Below, in pieces: positions 49,246 to 59,530 of a DNA stretch of 64,000 nucleotides. Under the pieces are notes generated by a model. That model saw only the letters and a program-made list of their open reading frames with translations, ran no database searches and had not been told where the DNA came from. The DNA comes from Tenodera sinensis (taxonomy: Eukaryota > Arthropoda > Insecta > Mantodea > Mantidae), in assembly GCA_030765045.1 (NCBI GenBank), contig CM060962.1:216185031-216249030 (forward strand), in the 5' to 3' direction. The translations under genes and the position numbers were made by a program. Within the stretch, counting starts at the first letter, position 1. Each line of letters begins with the position of its first letter.

Positions 49246-50553
49246 TTATAAAATAAGTTCTATGGCAATTTTCAAAGTATCACATTTCATAGTTTCACAG
49301 GTATGAATACATATCCTTGTCTTATTTTCGATCAATTCCTTTAAGTTTTGTTGACTTCTTTGCTGCGGGCTGTTGAATTGCTCCCATGTATGAGTATGAC
49401 CTCTTTTATTTGAAGGTTCCCTGCTGTACTTGCGTTGTTGATATAATTGTTCATCTGTAATCTGGTGGGTGTTTTCATGCGGCTGCTTATTACTCTGCGA
49501 TATTGAAGAAGATGTGCTCTTCCCAGCTTGATTAGCGATCTTGCAATCGCAAAGTGATTTATGGTATAATTCCCTCTTTTGCGCTGATTCTCTGTGTAAA
49601 GCTGTTTGTGAAGGTCTCATGGTGTGCTGCTCCTTAGGCTGGCGATTCAATGAAAGGTCCATTGGTTCATATGGGCCTGAAGTAAGATGAAACAATAACA
49701 TTAATTAATGGTGTTATAATATTTGAAGTGGATATTCATATTCAGCAAGTGAACATTTATTAAAGATTGAATAAAAGACTATATTTAATTCAGGTATAAA
49801 AGAAAATGTTTTTGGCTTAGAGACAGATTATTTGAGTTAAGTCACTTTGATATGAAGAAGAGAGAGTATTAAAAGGGATATTATAAGTCAGATGAATGAT
49901 GAAAAAACAAAATATCATATATGATATTTCGATTGAACATCTGGTTTGGAGCTGTAATGCTAGCGCTGGAAGACAGAATGTACACAAAAATTGCTTACGA
50001 TGGAATTCCTACAATGAGCCAAAAAAGGACCAGTATAAACTAGCATTTCAATATTTAATAATTCTTACCTTGAATTTCCCCCAGTAGGCTTTTCAGTGAT
50101 GAAATATTTTTACAACTATCACAAGTGCATTTATTGGGCCTAACTGGCGTTCTAACTTTGTCAAGTCGTGTTGTGCAACGTCCAGGGAGCGAGCCATTGA
50201 TGCTCGTGTTAGATTCATTTGCCCTGTCGATGTTTCCTACAAAAGAATAAAAGAATAATAATAAAAATAACAACAAAAGAAAACATTTAATGAATAGTTG
50301 AAAAAAAAGTTATCGTGTTTTCCTACATTTGGCAATTTCATCGTTAGTTTGGATTTCCACTTTGACTTAATCTTTCAATGTGTAAAGGCAATGAATGATG
50401 AGCTGATAATTTCAAGACCATTGTAAGGAAATACATGCCATTTAAAATGTAAAAACTTTTTCCTGCGTATTTTGTTCCTATTTAATAACTTTCACTCGTA
50501 GAAAGACACCAAAATGTTTCTTTAAAGTATAATAAAATGGGCTTACCTGCCAT
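49246..50553 (-). CDS. Unassigned three-exon gene with CtBP-type motif (right copy)
   Basis: Exons on the minus strand are 50547-50553, 50069-50236 and 49246-49676. Splice sites and the 201-residue product (PMDLS at residues 63-67, the Cys cluster at 39-44) are as in the left copy, with no amino-acid difference seen. An intron substitution (49754 against 43768) shows that the copies are not byte-identical. The two genes are convergent, their 3' ends about 5 kb apart across the palindrome centre. Transcripts that ran through the centre would self-anneal, so a double-stranded RNA source is conceivable, but nothing here shows read-through. Confidence 0.7.
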
Positions 50554-50631
50554 TATGGAATGTATGTTATTCTTGCAGTGATGTGTAAATGCCAACTGAT
50601 GTTTCGTCCTCTAGAACTGCAATCACACCTG

Positions 50632-50767
50632 TGTGTCTTGTGAGATCGTTCACTCCTGCGGACGGTGTACCCTTTTATAGGTTAGAATGCTTTCCCCCCA
50701 CCACACCTGTGCAGCTGTGCAGTAGAAACAGCTACCCCCACCCCGCCGAACTTTGTTTCCATTGGCT
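50632..50767 (-). promoter_or_regulatory. TATA promoter of right gene copy
   Basis: Minus-strand TATAAAAG at 50672-50679 and CCAAT at 50761-50765, with the same E boxes as the left promoter. Identical placement in both arms means both copies should be equally able to start transcription. Confidence 0.7.
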
Positions 50768-51606
50768 AAACTAAGAAGTTAGCTTTCTTTCCAATATTTG
50801 GATTCTGTGAAATGATATACATAATAGCTTGTTTTATAATGAAAGTGACAATGCCAACCTTTAATGTAATTTAAAATGAATGTATGAACATCTGAAAGAT
50901 GTCTTTATTCTCTTTTCTTATTCAATGAACTGAATGCTGAAAGGTTCAGTAAGAAATGACAAGAAATGTTATGCTTAAATAAAAAATTAAAGATGAATAA
51001 CACCGAACAAAATGTTTAAAATATAGGCTGTCGGGATTCCTATTCATTATCACTGTTATTGTTCCCATCTCCACGCTACCATCAGCCATTCCCAGGGATT
51101 AAGTCACATAAGGAGTTTTGCGCCTTTAATTTCCTTTAACACCATAGAGCTCGTCTTGTATTCTGTCTACAAGCCCCACTTATCCGTTTTGGTTTGTAGT
51201 TGTAATGAATATTGGTACGCAGTTTTCACTTATTCTTTGTGTTGTTTCCAAACATATTCTCCCCTTAAAAGCCTCTGGATTGTAAGATTTAATAGTACAA
51301 TTGTTTTATACAAACCTGCTATAAACTGGCAAACTTATTAAATAAACTTACATCTAGTGACAAAAAGTTCCTGTTGAGATTTTATTAACCCCTTATCTAT
51401 TACTACTTGAGAAAAAATAAATACTTTCAGAGCATCAGGTCTCATTCACTAACTTTATTCAATAGCAAGGGTAAGATGAATGAAATTTTCATTATTCTGT
51501 CTCTTCAATATTTAATCATTTGATAACAAAGAATAATATCAGGAGTTTCATATATTGAAATGAAATTACCGTTGTGTATTTCTTATACTCAGTTGTCGCA
51601 ACATCT

Positions 51607-53054
51607 ATTTTTACTTTCTCTACTGGTCAGTAGGGAAAGTATCGTACTCTACCCAAAAATTCGAAGTCAAGATTTCACCGGAAATATATGTTCGAGGCCC
51701 CCTGAATCCAAAAAGGAGGTTTACAAAAAGATGCGTGTATGTGTGTGCTTGGGTGCATGTGTATGAGTGTGTGTGTATGTGTGTATGTGTGGGTGTGTGC
51801 GCGTGTGTGAGTGTGTGTATGTGTAGGCCTGTGTGTGATTGGGTGCATGTGTATGAGTGTATGGGTGTAAGTGTGGGTGTGTGCGCGTGTGTGAGTGTGT
51901 GTATGTGTGTGTATGTGTGTAAGTGTGGGTGTGTGCGCGTGTGTGAGTGTGTGTGTATGTGTGTAAGTGTGGGTGGGTGTGTGAGTGTGTGTGTGTGTGT
52001 GAATGTCTAAGCGCGTGTGTGTGAGTGTTTGCTGAAAATTTGTGTGTGCGTGTATGTGTAGGCCTGTGTGTGATTGGGTGCATGTGTATGAGTGTATGTG
52101 TGTAAGTGTGGGTGTCTGCGCGTGTGTGAGTGTGTGTGTATGTGTGTAGGTGTGGGCGGGTGTGTGAGTGTGTGTGTATGTGTGCGTGTGTGTATGTCTA
52201 AGTGTGTGTGTGAGTGTTTGCTGAAAATTTGTGTGTGTGTGTATGTGTAGACATGTGTGTGCGAGTGTTTGCTGAAAATTTGTGTGTGCATGTATGTGTA
52301 GGCCTGTGTGTGATTGGGTGCATGTGTAGACATGTGTGTGTGTATCAGTCTGAGGTCAGCATAACTCAAACGAAAAGTCGGTTAAAACAAAGTTAGTATT
52401 TAAGATTAATGTCTTTCAAGGATGCGCCACGAAGAATTTGAAAAGAAAATATCCCCCTTAACTACCCTTGACATGGAACATGTTTCGAAAATTTTGACTT
52501 TCTTGGAAATTGCTCTAACGATTTGATTAAAATGTCATATGTTTGAGATATTTTTTTGATAAATGAAATGTATATCTTGAATTTTCTGGGTGTAGCCCCT
52601 GTAGTCGTATTTATTCTGGGCGACTTTTGCATAACTGGTAAACCGTTAGAGATGGACCAAATCATACTATAGAGAATATAGATCTTGCTAAAATACACAA
52701 TTTTTTGACTGAATAAATTTTTCTTGTAGTGTGAATCATTTCGGAGATATTCCTTTTTATGTGTGTGAGTTTCGGAAAAACTTAGAACTTTCGTGAAATG
52801 GATCATCGTTGTTCATTTTTTTATATCTTAAGTGTGCAAAGACAACAGAATCTCAAAGCTTTAAACATTAGACTATGGCAGAAAAGCCTACAGTATTCTA
52901 ACATTCTCCTTGCACCTACAAGGAAATAAGCAATAAGATAATTTGTACAAATGTTTATCTCAACTAGCACGAAGAAGATATAGGAATAAGATTTTGTAAG
53001 AATGGGAAGTACAAGAGGGGAGAAAGTCACGTGAGTGTAACCCATCAGATTTTT
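51607..53054 (-). repeat. HP repeat, complete copy in right arm
   Basis: Mirror of 40468-41915. It begins TTTTTACTTTCTCTACTGGT CAGTAGGGAAAG and ends GTAACCCATCAGATTTTTA. The CA core differs from the left arm by a few substitutions (for example near 52054 and 52335). Confidence 0.8.
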
Positions 53055-53499
53055 AATATTTGTGTTTATGTAGAAATGAAGTCAAAAGAATTTTCTGTAA
53101 GATTGAAGGTTATTCCAGTAATTACTTTGACCAGAACTCTCGAATTTGTCAATAAAGAAACTAATAATAAGGCGAGATATTACTTAGTGTTTGAAATTTG
53201 CCCATTACTTTGAAACCTGTATTGCTGATGGTTCAATGATTCAGCTACGTTCCTCGGGTGCTTACTGTTCCTGCATTGTGGTATCGTTATTCTTTGGTGC
53301 GATTTAAAAAATATTACTTGCTAGGATTAAACAAGCATAGTAATCTCGTAAGATACTATAAACAAGAAAATAAATGTATAAATAAGTGTCCTCTTAAACA
53401 CCCCGGATATTTCACAAAGAAAACTGAGTAGAGTATCCTTGTGAAAAGTGATGCATTGGCTAACATAAAGTCCTTAATTTAAGGAAATTATAAATGAAG

Positions 53500-54518
53500 C
53501 TTATGCGGTTTTGTGCGTGTGTTTGCGCGTATGTATGTCTGTTTGTGTGTGTGTGTGTGTGTATGTGTGTGTGGTTGTGCATTCATGTGTGTAGGTGTGC
53601 ATGTGTATTTGTGTGCATGTGTGCGGGGTGTATGTGTGTGTGTGTTTACGTGTGAGTATGTGTGTGTGCCTGTAGGATTTTTTGGAGATATTTCCATGAT
53701 TTTAGTTGAGTTTTGGGAACATAAACAAATGCGAAGTCAAGAGATGTGGATGGACCAAAAAATTCCCTTGGGAATGTTTTTTCAGTAGAAATGCATGTAG
53801 CTTTTGATCAGTACACAAAGCCTTCCTTACTCTAATATCCCCCCTTGCACATAAAAGGAAATAAGCAGGGAGATAATTTGTGAAAACGTTTATCTCAGCT
53901 AACACGAAGATGTTAGTGCAAATAACATTTTGTATTAATTGTTAGGGCAAGAGTAGAGAAAGTTGCGTGAGGGTAACAGACGAGACAATATTTTCAGCTT
54001 AAGTAACATGTTGTCAAAGCTTAAATTTGCTTGAAAGAAACGAGAAACAGCCTCTCTGATCGTCGAACATGATACTATACACAAAATGAATGTTGCAAGT
54101 ATAAAATAACGTTATTTATAGAATAATACTGAAATTAAATGGAAGTATAAGCCAGTATTTTCATGAGGATTAACAGAATGCAAACAATCATGTCACAGTA
54201 AGAAACATGTGTAGAGAGAACTCTATGAGCGTAAAAGATCGTGAGATAGTGCTTGCGTTGATTGTGCGGGACATCATTGAAGTCCATAAGGAATCCAAAA
54301 TAAACAAAATAGATAAATAAAGAACAAAAAACTAGAAAACATGACACAGGAAAAGTGGACCGATAAAGCCTTGTGAATGTAAAAGCCTCAAGAAGTAGCC
54401 CGAATCTCACCGAAATAAGTAATAGGATAATTTGTACAAATGCTTATTTCAACTAGCACGATGAAGATATATGCATAAGAGCTGGTAAGAAATGTTTGTA
54501 AAAGACTGAGTAGGGAAT
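53500..54518 (-). repeat. HP repeat fragments and (TG)n in right arm
   Basis: Mirror of 39002-40020. The TG tract near 53535-53560 is shorter than its partner and accounts for part of the small coordinate drift between arms. Confidence 0.65.
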
Positions 54519-55029
54519 GTCATTCAAGTGTGCCCAAGACCACCGCACCCCATTTCCGCACAATACGGTCATTGTGAGGGAAGGCAGGGAACCCTCGCAG
54601 TGGGGGACCACATGGGTGGTCCTCGTGTCAATGCAGAAGTATTCTTTCGCTATTGAAAAGGTTTCTTCCTGCAGGTGGGCGATCTTTGGCTGTTATGTTA
54701 AGAGAAAAACACTAGGCCTGTTCAGACAGGAAAATGGGGGGTGTCTTTGCTCGCCGTTCCAAGTTGAATCTTGTTCTTTTCAAAACTGTCAGAGGGAAAC
54801 ATTTCCAACTGTCACATAAATATATCAAGATCTGTAAGGGGCCATTCATTGTAGGGTTTCTTACCCTCACGTTCTTCTTTCGAAAACACATGCAGACACT
54901 AGAATAGGAGGGTCAGGGGGGACGGGGGTCATTAATTATCCTTCCTTTGTCATCCTGATCGCGACAGACCATCCACCCTCTCTGTTTTCGGAATTCCCAC
55001 GTGTCCAAAGAAATACCCATGTCACTTAA
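54519..55029. other. Outer right arm, no gene recognised
   Basis: Mirror of about 38501-39001. A 100-codon frame exists in both arms but has no family signature. One substitution (near 54747) alters it. Confidence 0.45.
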
Positions 55030-55470
55030 GGGGGGGGGGGGAGGGAGAGGAGTGTGAGGGGGCGGATTATTAATGGGGAAATTATGCTAAGTGGGGCAGA
55101 GTCGCTATTACCTTTTGGAAATTCCCACATGTGGGGGTGGAGGGGCAGGGGGAGGGGGAGGGGGAGGTGGGAGGGGGGGGCGTGACAGGATTTGATTAAT
55201 GGGATATTTATGCTAAGTGGGGCAGAGTCGCTATTACCTTTTGGAAATTCCCACATGTGGGGGTGGAGGGGCAGGGGGAGGGGGGAGGGGGGGGCGTGAC
55301 AGGATTTGATTAATGGGATATTTATGCTAAGTGGGGCAGAGTCGCTATTACCTTTTGGAAATTCCCACATGTGGGGGTGGAGGCGCAGGGGGAGGGGGAG
55401 GGGGGAGGGGGGGGGGCGTGACAGGATTTGATTAATGGGATATTTATGCTAAGTGGGGCAGAGTCGCTAT
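55030..55470. repeat. C-rich minisatellite, right (three full units plus a partial one)
   Basis: Reverse-strand units ending GGGGCAGAGTCGCTAT occur four times (near 55108, 55228, 55349 and 55470), against three in the left arm. The G-runs are in plus-strand sense here. Confidence 0.9.
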
Positions 55471-55483
55471 ATATACCCTACTT

Positions 55484-56190
55484 AAGTAGTTTTCATTATT
55501 TAAAATGATCCAAAACTCAAAATATTTGATTGAGTTTTACTTTTCAGCAAAACTTCATGAGTCATTACTAGAGCTCGGATTTACGTGGACTATAAAGTAT
55601 GTACATGCATATATGCACTACAAATTTGACAGTTATGCCCCAAGATCTTTAAAATGTGCAGAAAATAAAATATATTATTCCAACTTTGTCACATTTATTA
55701 ATCTTGATGAAGTAATCAAATTGTAAATTTATTCTTAAACTCAATAATTAACAAAATTAATATTTATTAATCTCTCCCTCTCTCAATCTATTTTAGCATT
55801 ACTTGTATTTCTTGCAATAAACAAATGTTTGTCAGAGTTTTCTGGAAGAAACGACAGATGGCTTCGTTTTTAACATAGTACAAGCCGTAACAAGTTTTAT
55901 GGTGCGACGACCGCACCGAACTTTAAAGATATGTCGCGTGATTGCTGAACGCTATTTAGTTTATGTTAAGCTTTTGAGCGGTATGCTGTTTATACTGTAT
56001 CAGAAACCACCCAGTGGTTTAATTTTATTCAGCTGACAAGCCATAAGACTAACTAAAACTTACTAGACCAACATAAAATGTAGGTCTCGTTAAAACACCT
56101 AAAATATCCAACACATCATGTGGCATTAGGTGCTTCCTAGATATTCGTTGTTATTCGTTTGGATGCATTTTTGGATGGATTTTATTCCTG
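55484..56190. other. No gene recognised
   Basis: AT-rich sequence outside the palindrome. A 73-codon frame at 55505-55726 has no family signature. Confidence 0.45.
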
Positions 56191-56194
56191 TTGA

Positions 56195-56345
56195 CCGCCT
56201 TCTCTGACCTGTGTTTTCGGGGTTCTCCCTGGTCGGCAGGTGAATGTTGGGATGGTTTCTCATCTCTTCAAGATTTTGTCTCCATCATTTCCTTTTCATT
56301 CCGATTCCTTCTAACTTTTAGGCGTACTTCTAGGTTACGTGACGT
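56195..56345 (+). repeat. SINE family B fragment
   Basis: 'ggcaggtgaatgttgggatg' and 'ccatcatttccttttcattc' match the middle of the family B copies at 27165 and 31348. The tRNA-like head is missing. The hAT element inserted about 60 bp downstream. Confidence 0.55.
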
Positions 56346-56454
56346 ATGGCTATGTCGGGTAGTTGGTGCTGATGTTGCAGATGTTTACTTAAAGGAAAGA
56401 GTGTGGACTCTAGAGCAGGCCTTTCCAACTGAGGTGCTGCGGGCCCCGGCCGGA

Positions 56455-56709
56455 ACCGAAAGAAAGGCCATCTCTGCCCTACACAAAAATGGACGTTGTG
56501 AGACAGAGGAAGAAGTGACACAATTGGACGAGCTCACAACAGCAGCTCAGGGCATAAGTCCGGCAGTGGATGATTTCTTGTCAGCAGTTTATCCTCCCAT
56601 GGAGCGAAGTAATGTCAAGAGTTGTGCGCTTGTATTGGTTCAGAGGATTGAGCTGCTGTTGAACACCATCAAGCAGAGCCACTACGTTAAAGAAGATGAC
56701 AGTTCTTGA
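56455..56709 (+). pseudogene. CCNDBP1-like C-terminal fragment inside hAT
   Basis: The frame reads RKAISALHKNGRCETEEEVT, QLDELTTAAQGISPAVDDFL, SAVYPPMERSNVKS and ends in NTIKQSHYVKEDDSS. It aligns in order with the C-terminal region of cyclin-D1-binding protein 1, where a QLD(D/E) segment is followed by ISPxVDDLxLSxYPPM and a helix ending in SH. Only about 80 residues of a protein of roughly 300 or more remain, with a stop, a 3' UTR-like stretch and AATAAA at 56835. The frame is open upstream only through TIR and SINE sequence, so no proper start exists. It is either a captured last exon or part of a retrocopy. The CCNDBP1 assignment rests on my recall of the vertebrate protein. Confidence 0.7.
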
Positions 56710-57149
56710 ATACGTTTCCTGTTGAAAGCTGTTCGTCATAACAATAACAAACTGGAACCTTTACTTGAACCTTAATTATGTAATTCCAGTTAATATAATT
56801 TATAATTGTACTCACGTGTTACTTATTGTATTATAATAAACAAATACAGCATATTACAGTAGCACCGGTGCTGAAGTGGGGGAGGGTGAAGCGGCAGAAG
56901 CAGAACTGAAAAGATATTGTGGTAGCGGTAGTCAAAGTACCTGTGGTGGGGTGGATGTTGCGTTGACTGTTGAATGGGAAACGTCATCAAGTCATCGTGC
57001 AGCTTACCGAAACAATTATTATTAATTTTATTACTTTTGTTAACACACAAACACACTATTTATTCTCTACATATATTTTGATTACCCTTGTGTATATTTA
57101 CCAATTAGGTAGATCGTTTTGCGGGAACTAATTTATGAATATTCGATAC

Positions 57150-57424
57150 AACAGATTTGGCAGCAGAAAATCGTAGTGCTGCCTCTAAGGTAGCATCAAA
57201 GATATCCTGCTTTTACTTTTATTTCAATTGATAATTGAAAACATCTGTTCGGATGCATAAGTTGTATCGAACATTGACACAAATTTTAAGACAAGTGCAT
57301 GAATTTTGGGAAATTCCTCTTGATTAATACCTTTGTAAACATTAATTAAATTACCGCTGCATTGGTAGTGCCTGTCTTTTAGGACTGCGTCGCATTGTAG
57401 TTTTATCAGCTCTGTTTGGAAATT
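57150..57424 (-). pseudogene. hAT transposase C-terminal remnant
   Basis: Minus-strand frame 57424-57224: FQTELIKLQCDAVLKDRHYQ, then FPKIHALVLKFVSMFDTTYA and SEQMFSIIN, followed after a stop by NKSKSRISL. This matches the hAT group with (E)LQCDxxLK...FPxLxxxAxxxxxxFGSTYxCEQxFSxMxxNKSKxRxxL (ZBED5/GTF2IRD2-like). Catalytic residues lie upstream and are absent. Orientation is opposite to the CCNDBP1-like fragment. Confidence 0.8.
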
Positions 57425-57761
57425 TGATGGTTCTTTTGCAGTTTAAGTGTCTTATCGTTCATTTCTTTGATAAATTAAGCATTGAACTTTCACTTCAGTA
57501 TTGGCAACAAAATATAAATCTTCCATGAAGAATTTAACCACATTTTGTAACGAAGAAGAAACTATAAAACCTCCGCTATCTGCTATATCCTAATTAACAC
57601 CACATCTACCCTGAGGAGAGAGAGTGAAAGAGAGAATATGTTACTCTGTCACACACATGCAGTCCCAGTAGCTGCTACGTGGGGAAGGCACCGGGGCTGC
57701 TGAGTGCCGCACCGGCGCGCCCCAGCGCAAAGTGCTCCAGTTGGAAAGGCCTGCTCTATAG

Positions 57762-58904
57762 GGATGCTTGGTCAACATATCGTTCATCGCCCTCCTTAGG
57801 CAACTTCAGCAGCGAGGCAGGAACTGTTACACACTTCCAAGCATCTCTGCGGCCTGTAACCTCCTATGGTTCCTTCACTTTATACCTTCCTCCTGAGGAA
57901 GTGTTAGTCAAATGAACCTATGTGGATCCAACTACATGAGGTGTCTCTCTTCGTTTTATCGCCTAGGAAATGTGCATCTCTGCTAATATGAAACAGATGG
58001 AAAAATTAGCTTTTATAATATAATGAGCCCTTCACACTGGTACGTGTGAAGTCCTAATTAGAAAAAACTCGCTCAGGGCATAAGGAAAATGACAGGTATG
58101 ACCAAACTACTTTCTGACAAAAGCTTGTCCCTTTCGTCAGTGTGCTATATAAATGTACTTTCTTATTAAAATACAAAATAGTTTAAGAAAAGCAATTTAA
58201 AAGGCTGGAATCAATATTGAAGTTCCTTGCCTTCAATACTGAGAGGCTTTCGAGTCAATTCATTCTTGTTTCGTTCTTCAATGTGCATTCGACGGCAGAC
58301 ATCCAAAGATGCGGTGTCAAGAATAAGTTAGCCTCTCAATATGAATTTAACCCTTGCGCTGCAACTGGAATTTACAATACAAACATACAGCAAATCCCCG
58401 CTTATTCGAACTGTGTTTAACCAAAACAGGGGGAAAACTAAGGAAGAGTGAACAAAAAATACATTCTACCAAAATTTGAGGTGTCATCGTTACTAAGACA
58501 ATTAGTAATGTTATTCTGTCCAACTATAAATTGCAATATAGTGCTTGATATTAAGTGCAGTTAATACTCACCCTCTATTCCACATTCCAAGAAATTTTTG
58601 CCATTATAACAACTGTTAGGTAACTGCTTGCATACACATGCAATTTTTTTACTCTTGGTTTTGAGCACTGTGGTTTACTTGCATTAAAGGTGTCAGCGAA
58701 AAAGGCGTAAAGGATGATGTACATAATAACGACTGAAAGAAACTTTAAACCGTTAGGGACAGACTGACAGTGGATGAAGCATTCAAAGCATTAAAGGTAA
58801 ATAAGACTACAAATTTGTATCTAAACGTTAATCGGAAAAGATTGAATTGCGGTGATAGCAATAACACAAAACTATCTTCTTCTTCTGCTTCTTCTTCTTT
58901 ATCT
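57762..58904. other. No gene recognised
   Basis: Mixed composition. A short GC-richer stretch next to the hAT end may continue the SINE or other repeat that the hAT split. A CTT-rich tract lies at 58869-58900. Confidence 0.45.
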
Positions 58905-59125
58905 GATCACCCTTCCGGTAAGAAGGGCTGACATCCCCTAGGACTTACATACCTGTGCCCAGGGTCAGATGCCTGTCGGGGAGCAGGCGAACCTATGGCA
59001 GGCGAAACCGGAGAACCCGAAGAAAACCCGTCCGGACGCCGCTTCGTCCACCACGAATACCACATGCAGATCCTTGGGTTGGTGGTACGTGAACGGTCAA
59101 ACCGCTCGGCCACGGCGACATCTAA
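58905..59125 (-). repeat. tRNA-derived SINE (family C), reversed copy
   Basis: The minus strand begins GTCGCCGTGGCCGAGCGGTT and continues to GGGTTTTCTTCGGGTTCTCC, homologous to the copy at 20158. The (CTT)n at 58869-58900 (AAG on the minus strand) would be its tail. Confidence 0.75.
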
Positions 59126-59195
59126 CACAAAATTATATTAAATTGGTGTTTGTAAATACTGTATGCATATTTTCGTACAGCATGGAGTAGTAAGT

Positions 59196-59530
59196 GGCCG
59201 CCTCCATAGCGCAGTGGTAGCGCGCCTGCCTCTGGCACGGAGGACACGAATTCGATGCCCGGGACCGACGTGGGTATTTTTCCCCCACTAGTAGGTCTGA
59301 CACTCAGCTCGTTAGGTCCCTGAGGGGCCAATTAAGGAGCTAGTTGATCAGAAGTAGCGGCCCAGGTTGCGATGGCAGCATAACTGGATGGGAGAGTTCG
59401 GAGCGCTGACCATATCGCACCCTCCAGTACTGCACCCAACTTATGACGCCTGTAGTGGGCAGAGGTGGGGGACGCAGCAGTCGAGTGGTAAGGCTTGGCC
59501 CGCAAAGGACTGTTCCTTTAGGGATTATTT
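59196..59530 (+). repeat. tRNA-derived SINE (family A), copy 3
   Basis: A box TAGCGCAGTGG at 59207-59217, B-box-like AATTCGATGCCCGGG at about 59249-59263. The body ends 'gcctgtagtgggcagaggtg' as in the 1882 copy. Confidence 0.8.

Larger units (their letters stand above)
46788..55483 (-). repeat. Right arm of the 17.3-kb palindrome
   Basis: Reverse complement of 38146-46730. It is about 110 bp longer, mainly because it has one extra unit of the C-rich minisatellite near 55100-55470. Substitutions against the left arm are seen near 46719/46799, 46470/47050, 45000/48500, 44893/48625, 43768/49754, 41868/51654, 41468/52054, 41187/52335, 41134/52388 and 38773/54747. The outer end reads CCCTACTTAAG. 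Confidence 0.95.
56416..57753. mobile_element. hAT transposon carrying a host-gene fragment
   Basis: The TIRs are CAGGCCTTTCCAACTG at 56416 and its exact inverse ending at 57753. Flanking 8-bp direct repeats CTCTAGAG (56408-56415) and CTCTATAG (57754-57761) match at 7 of 8, the mark of hAT insertion. The minus strand keeps a transposase C-terminal remnant (57150-57424). The plus strand holds a CCNDBP1-like coding end with 3' UTR (56455 to about 56860). The 1338-bp unit is non-autonomous. Confidence 0.85.

Noticed and set aside
38146..55483. Whole palindrome as a giant fold-back transposon
   Set aside because: No terminal motif, no target duplication at 38146/55483, and no transposase. The content is mixed host-type and repeat DNA.
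56191..56709. 172-codon frame as one protein-coding gene
   Set aside because: Its first half runs through SINE and hAT-end sequence; only the last 80 or so codons show protein similarity.
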